Assembly (NCBI GenBank): GCA_900321195.1
Contig: ONVG01000041.1
Span: 1 to 10,055 of the forward strand
DNA from: an uncultured Eubacteriales bacterium
Lineage (GTDB): Bacteria > Bacillota > Clostridia > Oscillospirales > Acutalibacteraceae
Reading direction: 5' to 3'
Length of the DNA: 10,055 bases
This document shows, one piece after another, positions 6,601-10,055 of the stretch (the first letter of the stretch is position 1; the number at the start of each line of letters is the position of its first letter). Under the pieces are notes generated by a model, which ran no database searches, was not told where the DNA came from, and was given only the letters and a program-made list of their open reading frames with translations. A program made the translations under genes and the position numbers.

Positions 6601-6691
6601 TCCCGAAAATATGACTGTGCCTTCCGTCCGTGAACGGCACAGCTCCCGTTGAATGCTTCAGCCGTTCACAGACAAATGCATTCTTTCGGGA
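6601..6691 (-). promoter_or_regulatory. structured 5' leader of the DUF378 gene
   Basis: Several inverted repeats nest here. TCCCGAAA (6601-6608) pairs with TTTCGGGA (6684-6691) and covers the GGG of the SD. Inside, GCCGTTCACAGAC (6661-6673) pairs with GTCCGTGAACGGC (6626-6638), 13 bp with one G-U wobble when read as minus-strand RNA. A competing 7-bp hairpin, GGCACAG/CTGTGCC in RNA sense (6614-6643), shares bases with the main stem. Alternative pairings that bury the SD suggest a cis-acting switch or thermosensor-like leader. I do not recognise a known riboswitch class. A palindromic insertion is the alternative. Confidence 0.4.
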
Positions 6692-6744
6692 ATAACTATA
6701 TTATGTGCAGCATTTTTTGTTTTATTCCGAAATAAAATTTTTGC

Positions 6745-7038
6745 TCATAAATAGCATGAACATTTTTTGATGGCTTTTCGGGCTTTGTTTATGTGTTTAT
6801 AAACCGTTGTAGGCTTGATGCCCGTGTTTTCGGCTATTTCCCTGACGCTTTTATGCTCATAATAATACTGCATTATGCATTCCTTCTGACGTTTTGTAAG
6901 CTCATTCTTTATGGCTTCAGACAATATCTTTTTCATGCGTTTTCTTATGCTGTCATTATTGCCGCCCGTTTCAGAATATTCAAAAAATGAAAATTCCGAG
7001 TTTGCTTTGTCATCAAATGGTACCATTATATTTTTCAA
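6745..7038 (-). CDS. small sigma-70 region 4-like DNA-binding protein
   Basis: The 97-residue protein has a polar N-terminus of no clear fold (1-44). A C-terminal helix-turn-helix follows (about 47-92), reading LTKRQKECIMQYYYEHKS then VREIAENTGIKPTTVYKHI, which matches sigma-70 region 4/LuxR-type helices. It lacks the region 2 that full sigma factors have, so it is not a complete sigma factor. Phage-like and transposon-borne regulators of this size are common in Clostridia. The best start is TTG at 7038, 4 nt after GGAG (7046-7043) and overlapping the upstream gene's stop as TTGA. The first in-frame ATG (7026) is 16 nt from that SD. Its targets are unknown; the two genes may act together. Confidence 0.72.
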   Translation of the reverse strand: MKNIMVPFDDKANSEFSFFEYSETGGNNDSIRKRMKKILSEAIKNELTKRQKECIMQYYYEHKSVREIAENTGIKPTTVYKHINKARKAIKKCSCYL

Positions 7039-7241
7039 AATGCTCCGCCCTTTCTTTTTCCGAGTTCATATTCTGTTTCCCTGCAGTCCCTGTACATTTC
7101 GGAAAGTATTTTTATCCTGTTATCAAGTCCGTTCAGCTCTGATAAAGGAGCTTTTTTCTTTTCGATTTTCAGCGCATCTATTTTCTCTTTCAGAATATCT
7201 GCGCTCTCCCTGTATTGCAGCGACCATTCCTTATACGTCAT
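7035..7241 (-). CDS. small charged helical protein, function unknown
   Basis: This 68-residue hydrophilic protein (MTYKEWSLQYRESADILKEK onward) is rich in Lys, Glu and Arg and is probably an alpha-helical hairpin or coiled coil (about 5-30 and 33-60). It has no signal peptide or membrane segment. The ATG at 7241 is chosen over an upstream extension because AAAGGA stands 8 nt before it. Its stop overlaps the TTG start of the sigma-like gene, so the two are translated as a pair. Similar two-gene sets, a short helical protein followed by a region-4-like protein, are familiar in Oscillospiraceae accessory regions. I recall this from general knowledge and have not searched for it. Confidence 0.65.
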   Translation of the reverse strand: MTYKEWSLQYRESADILKEKIDALKIEKKKAPLSELNGLDNRIKILSEMYRDCRETEYELGKRKGGAF

Positions 7242-7410
7242 TTTCTTCTTCCTTTCTACACGAAATGTGTACTTGATATGTAAAAATAAAAGCCCTATTT
7301 TCAATTTTATGATACCCGTGAATGAAAAACTGCTTTTATCAAAGCCGAGATAGGTATATTTTATGAAAATGAGCGAAATGACTTAAAAATATCATTAAAA
7401 TAGGTGATGT

Positions 7411-7435
7411 TTATACTCTTTGATTAATAGTATAA
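7411..7435. promoter_or_regulatory. operator-like palindrome over a -10 box
   Basis: TTATACT (7411-7417) and AGTATAA (7429-7435) form a perfect 7-bp inverted repeat with an 11-nt centre. Its right arm overlaps TATAAT (7431-7436), a possible plus-strand -10 box with a poor -35. The layout suits repressor binding, perhaps by the HTH protein encoded downstream. The rest of the 7242-7410 gap is AT-rich, and I see no gene or clear minus-strand promoter in it. Confidence 0.35.
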
Positions 7436-7465
7436 TCGGATTTTTTCAAAAATCAAGAGCAAATC

Positions 7466-7505
7466 GAAAATTTGTTTGTATTCACAAAATCACGAACAAA
7501 TTTTC
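7466..7505. repeat. 14-bp inverted repeat in the control region
   Basis: GAAAATTTGTTTGT (7466-7479) and ACGAACAAATTTTC (7492-7505) pair over 14 bp with one wobble around a 12-nt loop. There is no T run on either side, so a terminator is unlikely. A protein-binding palindrome or an RNA hairpin in the leader of the repressor operon are the options. Confidence 0.55.
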
Positions 7506-7533
7506 TGTCATAGCGACGAATTTATTTTTCGAC

Positions 7534-7562
7534 TTGAAATTACACTTAACGTGTGGTATAAT
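7534..7562 (+). promoter_or_regulatory. promoter of the repressor-ImmA operon, with operator
   Basis: TTGAAA (7534-7539), a 17-nt spacer and TATAAT (7557-7562) make a strong promoter about 50 nt before the repressor gene. The spacer contains ACAC-N5-GTGT (7542-7554), an inverted repeat placed where a repressor would block RNA polymerase. Autoregulation by the downstream HTH protein is an inference from that position. Confidence 0.75.
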
Positions 7563-7613
7563 GCAGTTGATAAAGTTATATCCGAAACATCTTATGTGTG
7601 AGGTGGCAATTAT

Positions 7614-8012
7614 ATGGAAAATAAAGTCGGCATAAGAATCAGGGAACTAAGAAAAAGAGCAGGAATGACACAGGCGGAGCTTGCGGCTAAAATAGGGGTT
7701 TCTGCATCAACGGTCGGTATGTACGAGCAGGGCAGGCGTGAGCCGGACAGCGCAAAGCTTGTAGAGCTTTGCAATATATTCGGCGTTTCCGTCGATCATC
7801 TTTTAGGCAATTCGAGTATTGAAGATACTTCGGGAAGTGTTGAGGTATCTGAGGTATTTGATGAATTTACCAAAAAGCTTTCGGCGCAGGAGGGTCTTAT
7901 GTTTGACGGCGTTCCGCTTAACAACAGTGACAGGATGAAGATAATAGATGCAATAAAGGTTGTTGCCGCGATAGCAAGACAGCAGCATAAAAGCGCACTC
8001 GGAGAGGAATGA
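7614..8012 (+). CDS. Cro/C1-type (XRE) helix-turn-helix repressor
   Basis: The 132-residue DNA-binding protein has an N-terminal Cro/C1 HTH (about 5-62): IRELRKRAGMTQAELAAKIG, with recognition helix ASTVGMYEQGRREP, and ending in VDHLLG. The C-terminal half (about 65-132) is polar and helical and probably serves dimerisation or sensing. AGGTGG (7601-7606) lies 7 nt before the ATG. The gene heads a three-gene operon. It is followed after 36 nt by an ImmA-like peptidase, the arrangement of the ImmR/ImmA pair in ICEBs1-type elements, where the peptidase cleaves the repressor. By analogy it should repress its own promoter and possibly the divergent genes at 6745-7241. Those targets are inferred. 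Confidence 0.9.
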   Translation: MENKVGIRIRELRKRAGMTQAELAAKIGVSASTVGMYEQGRREPDSAKLVELCNIFGVSVDHLLGNSSIEDTSGSVEVSEVFDEFTKKLSAQEGLMFDGVPLNNSDRMKIIDAIKVVAAIARQQHKSALGEE

Positions 8013-8048
8013 CATATCGTTCCGGTTATTTTGCGGGAGGAGCGTGCT

Positions 8049-8486
8049 ATGAATAAGATCGAGAAAAAAGTCAGGGAAACAGAGCTTTTGTACGGCACTG
8101 CCGAGCCTGCGGATATATACGAAAAAATGGGAATAATAACTGTAGAACACGAGCTTCCCATGTGTGTTAACGGATTTACGGTAACGATGAACGGCATGCT
8201 TTTTGTTGTTCTCAACAGCGAGCTGGACTATTACCGCAAGCGTGTTACTATGGCGCACGAGCTTGGACATATAATTCTCCATAAGGGTACGAACTCCATA
8301 GAACTTAGCTGTAATACGAGTTTTTGCGTTTCAAGGTATGAAAGGGAGGCAGACTGCTTTGCGGTGTATCTGCTAATGCATACCGTGCTTTCACAGAATG
8401 AAAGTTTTGAGAGTCTTACGGCAGAAGAAATATCCATGCTTGCACATATACCTATGGATATGGTGGAAAGAGCTTTTGAAGATTAA
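8049..8486 (+). CDS. ImmA/IrrE-family zinc metallopeptidase
   Basis: This 145-residue putative zinc peptidase is probably the anti-repressor that cuts the HTH protein encoded just before it. The HEXXH motif is H70-E71-L-G-H74 (MAHELGHIILH). A second helix, YEREADCFAVYLLM (97-110), supplies the acidic third ligand (E98 or E100) typical of ImmA/IrrE. The usual LMP after that helix is LMH here. ATG 8049 is chosen because GGGAGG (8035-8040) precedes it by 8 nt; an in-frame TTG (8031) would lie upstream of that SD. It is intact, cytosolic and in one operon with its neighbours. The cleavage target is an inference from ICEBs1 ImmR/ImmA and Deinococcus IrrE/DdrO. Confidence 0.9.
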   Translation: MNKIEKKVRETELLYGTAEPADIYEKMGIITVEHELPMCVNGFTVTMNGMLFVVLNSELDYYRKRVTMAHELGHIILHKGTNSIELSCNTSFCVSRYEREADCFAVYLLMHTVLSQNESFESLTAEEISMLAHIPMDMVERAFED

Positions 8487-8525
8487 GCGCAAGATTTTTG
8501 GAACAACATACAGGCAGGTGATAAG

Positions 8526-9011
8526 ATGAAGTTATTTCTGGTACGAGATACTTCGGGTGAGGGAGCAGGATTTACGGTATTCAATGAAAGCGCTTATCCG
8601 AAGTACAAGGTATCTGTCCATACTGACAGAACTAAACAGAAGATAATAATAAGTGACAGCAGCGATTATACTGTATCTGAGATAGTACACAAAAATTTGG
8701 TTATAGAGCATTTTTCCGTAAGGTGCGGAGGAAGGCTTTATGTTCTTGTGCCGTATATAAAGAACTGCTTCACCTTTATGATATACGGAAGTACTTATCG
8801 TTTTGCAGGAGATATTGCGGCGGGACGTTTTTCGCTTTTTGATGTTGATAAAAGTCCTGTTATGACGCAGAAAAAATGCTGGAGCAGGTTTGGCAGCGGC
8901 TTCGAGCTTGAAATATACTACACAGCTCAGGAGATATTCGCACTTTCCGCTGCGATATGCGCGGCTATGTATAATTCGGTATCTGAAACAAGCCCGCTGC
9001 TTTCGGAATGA
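8526..9011 (+). CDS. LURP-one/tubby-like beta-barrel protein
   Basis: The 161-residue protein looks like a LURP-one-related (tubby C-terminal-like) fold. It opens with MKLFLVRD, continues as short alternating beta strands, and closes with a W-x-x-x-G-x-G-x-E-L-E-I-Y pattern (CWSRFGSGFELEIYY). A hydrophobic C-terminal helix follows (AQEIFALSAAICAAMY), where the family has its central helix. The pattern resembles Bacillus YxjI-type proteins, aligned here by eye only. Bacterial members have no firm function; a lipid or ligand scaffold is often suggested for the fold. AGGTG (8516-8520) precedes the ATG by 5 nt, and 39 nt separate it from the peptidase gene. It is the third gene of the repressor-peptidase operon, so it may be the output or a sensor of that switch. 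Confidence 0.62.
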   Translation: MKLFLVRDTSGEGAGFTVFNESAYPKYKVSVHTDRTKQKIIISDSSDYTVSEIVHKNLVIEHFSVRCGGRLYVLVPYIKNCFTFMIYGSTYRFAGDIAAGRFSLFDVDKSPVMTQKKCWSRFGSGFELEIYYTAQEIFALSAAICAAMYNSVSETSPLLSE

Positions 9012-9183
9012 TGCGAGTTTAAAATAATTACGGAGATTTTTTCAATAACTAAAAATCGCGCGGCGGAGTGCCTCCGCTGTCGATTACGTTCACGCGCGGT
9101 AAAACGCGCTTACTTTACGTTAATTTCTACTGCTATGCACGCACATCCGGTGCGGCGGCGCACAGCGCCGGTTTCCTACGTCC

Positions 9184-9546
9184 GCCGACACGCCCCTTGC
9201 GGTGCGCTTTACGGCTATTGTATCAAAACTTACAAGTTCTCTTTTCCATTAAACTTTGCCGCACCTAATGCAATGTTTATGCCGTGCCGCGTGGATAAAC
9301 TTATGGATAACGTATCAGAGCGGAACGGAGTGAGCGACAACGCGAATTGACAGCGGCAGCTTGCCGGCGCCGACACGCCCCTTGCGGTGCGCTTTACGGC
9401 TATTTCATCAAAACTTACAAGTTCTTTTTCTATTAAACTTTGCCGCACCTAATATATAGCTTGCTTCGCGTGAATAAAGTTATGGTCTGCAATCAGAGCG
9501 GAGCGCAGCGAGCGACTACGCGAATCGGGTCCGGCAGCTTGCCGGC
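9184..9546. repeat. two direct copies of a 185-bp unit
   Basis: Positions 9184-9269 recur at 9369-9453 with one deleted base and few substitutions; both include GCCGACACGCCCCTTGCGG and TTAAACTTTGCCGCACCTAA. Similarity continues, weaker, through the parts with GAGCGGA and GCGAAT and on to the hairpin unit (9342-9368 and 9520-9546). The unit therefore ends in a hairpin, and the copies abut at 9368/9369. Confidence 0.85.
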
Positions 9547-9600
9547 GCGAATCGGGTCCGGCAGCTTGCCGGCGCGAATTGACTCCGGAGGCACTCCGGC
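9520..9600. repeat. three tandem 27-bp hairpin units
   Basis: The units are 9520-9546, 9547-9573 (identical to the first) and 9574-9600 (diverged). A single related unit lies at 9342-9368, and an inverted one lies at the left end (9062-9088). Each has a 6-3-6 hairpin: CCGGCA-gct-TGCCGG in the first two and CCGGAG-gca-CTCCGG in the third. In the left end, read on the minus strand, it is GCGGAG-gca-CTCCGC. Both arms change together, so the stem is conserved rather than the sequence. Confidence 0.88.
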
Positions 9601-9606
9601 GGGGAT

Positions 9607-9635
9607 TTGCATTATTATAAAAAGTATGTTATTAT
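9607..9635 (+). promoter_or_regulatory. possible promoter at the element edge
   Basis: A weak -35 TTGCAT (9607-9612), a 17-nt spacer and TATTAT (9630-9635) lie before the ABC-F gene. The -35 begins at the outer edge of the repetitive element, so the insertion may have shaped this promoter. The -35 match is poor and the call is tentative. Confidence 0.3.
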
Positions 9636-9669
9636 AGGTAGGATAATAATATATGCGATGGTGAAAAAA

Positions 9670-10055
9670 ATGGCAATAGTAACAGTCAGCGGACTTTCTA
9701 TGGATTTCGGAGAACAGAAGCTTTTTGATGATATGTACTTTGAAGTACAGAATGACGACAGGATAGGTCTTATAGGCGTGAACGGCTGCGGCAAAACTAC
9801 GCTTTTCAAGCTGCTAACAGGCGAGATGCTCCCAACAGGCGGAACTATCGTCCTTAATAAAAATACCGTAATAGGCTATATGGAGCAGCATGTATGCAGA
9901 GACCCTTATATTTCCGCATACGATGAAGTCCTTACGGTTTTCAGAGAGCTTGCCGACATGGAAAACGAGCTTGAAATACTTAACGAAAAAATAAACTCAA
10001 AGCCCGATGATATAAATAAGCTTATAGAGCGTCAGACATTCCTTAATGATGAATT
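9670..10055 (+). CDS. ABC-F family ATPase, N-terminal part
   Basis: The gene is cut by the window edge after about 128 codons. The protein starts MAIVTVSGLSMDFGEQKLFD, the standard N-terminus of ABC-F proteins, which act on the ribosome in the cytosol and carry two ATPase domains and no membrane part. Walker A is GVNGCGKT (36-43). ATG 9670 is favoured by the family start and a GGTGA 5 nt upstream. ATG 9658 (adding MVKK) is possible but has only a distant SD-like AGGTAGGA. Signature and Walker B motifs lie beyond the window, so the subgroup (EttA-like, Uup-like or antibiotic-protection type) cannot be told. Confidence 0.88.
   Translation, partial: MAIVTVSGLSMDFGEQKLFDDMYFEVQNDDRIGLIGVNGCGKTTLFKLLTGEMLPTGGTIVLNKNTVIGYMEQHVCRDPYISAYDEVLTVFRELADMENELEILNEKINSKPDDINKLIERQTFLNDE

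Larger units (their letters stand above)
9053..9608. mobile_element. non-coding repetitive element with inverted ends
   Basis: The sequence turns markedly GC-rich and repetitive between two AT-rich flanks. The ends are inverted copies of each other: left AAATCGCGCGGCGGAG with TGCCTCCGC (9053-9077) against the complement of the right end (9577-9608), sharing a 13-bp CGGAGTGCCTCCG core. The inside holds a two-copy duplication of about 185 bp, hairpins such as GCGCG (9094-9098)/CGCGC (9105-9109), and tandem 27-bp units. The short frames found inside are repeat-derived and lack good ribosome sites. No transposase is present and I see no clear target-site duplication. A MITE-like or REP/BIME-like interspersed element of the host is the best reading. 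Confidence 0.55.

Noticed and set aside
6720..6744. Terminator after the sigma-like gene
   Set aside because: TTTTATT and AATAAAA can pair here, but on the minus strand no T run follows; in such AT-rich sequence the pairing may be chance.
7420..7635. Plus-strand frame of 71 codons in the control region
   Set aside because: It spans the hairpin pair and the repressor promoter, has no SD, and overlaps the start of the repressor gene.
9520..9600. CRISPR array from the 27-bp units
   Set aside because: The units are tandem without spacers and each is itself a hairpin.
9068..9637. Short frames inside the GC-rich repetitive element (9068-9268, 9135-9350, 9440-9637)
   Set aside because: Their sequence is made of repeat units, their products look like translated repeats, and they lack ribosome sites.

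Overview
The window looks like chromosomal DNA from a low-to-moderate GC Gram-positive bacterium. A Ruminococcus-like member of the Oscillospiraceae (Clostridia) is my best guess. The evidence is strong purine-rich Shine-Dalgarno (SD) sites on nearly every gene, consensus sigma-A promoters (TTGACA-N17-TATAAT), a T-box leader, and Clostridia-type protein families. The assignment is inferred from style and content, not from a database match.

Positions 1-1891 form a tryptophan-controlled unit. It has a promoter, a T-box leader whose specifier reads TGG (Trp), an intrinsic terminator, a possible 8-codon leader peptide MKLFTKRW ending in a Trp codon, and a stand-alone trpB2-type tryptophan synthase beta gene with its own terminator. 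No trpA lies beside it. Positions 1997-5821 form a branched-chain amino acid unit. A consensus promoter is followed by a small DUF4870-type membrane protein, then ilvB and ilvN (acetolactate synthase subunits) and ilvC (ketol-acid reductoisomerase), then two terminators.

Positions 5787-6226 carry no recognised gene. They do contain a good minus-strand promoter, four 45-bp tandem repeats and a two-way terminator, so a roughly 400-nt minus-strand transcript of unknown function is likely. The repeats keep one minus-strand frame open as 15-residue units. Further on the minus strand are a DUF378 membrane protein with an elaborate inverted-repeat leader (6344-6691) and a translationally coupled pair made of a small charged helical protein and a sigma-region-4-like DNA-binding protein (6745-7241).

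A roughly 370-bp control region rich in palindromes separates that pair from a plus-strand operon. This operon encodes a Cro/C1-type repressor, an ImmA/IrrE-type zinc peptidase and a LURP-one/tubby-like protein (7614-9011). The first two resemble the repressor/anti-repressor pairs of integrative elements and stress switches. The third is an unusual partner and could be the output or the sensor.

Positions 9053-9608 hold a non-coding, GC-rich repetitive element. It has inverted ends, an internal duplication of about 185 bp and tandem 27-bp units whose hairpin stems differ by compensatory changes. The window ends inside an ABC-F ATPase gene that starts just after this element.
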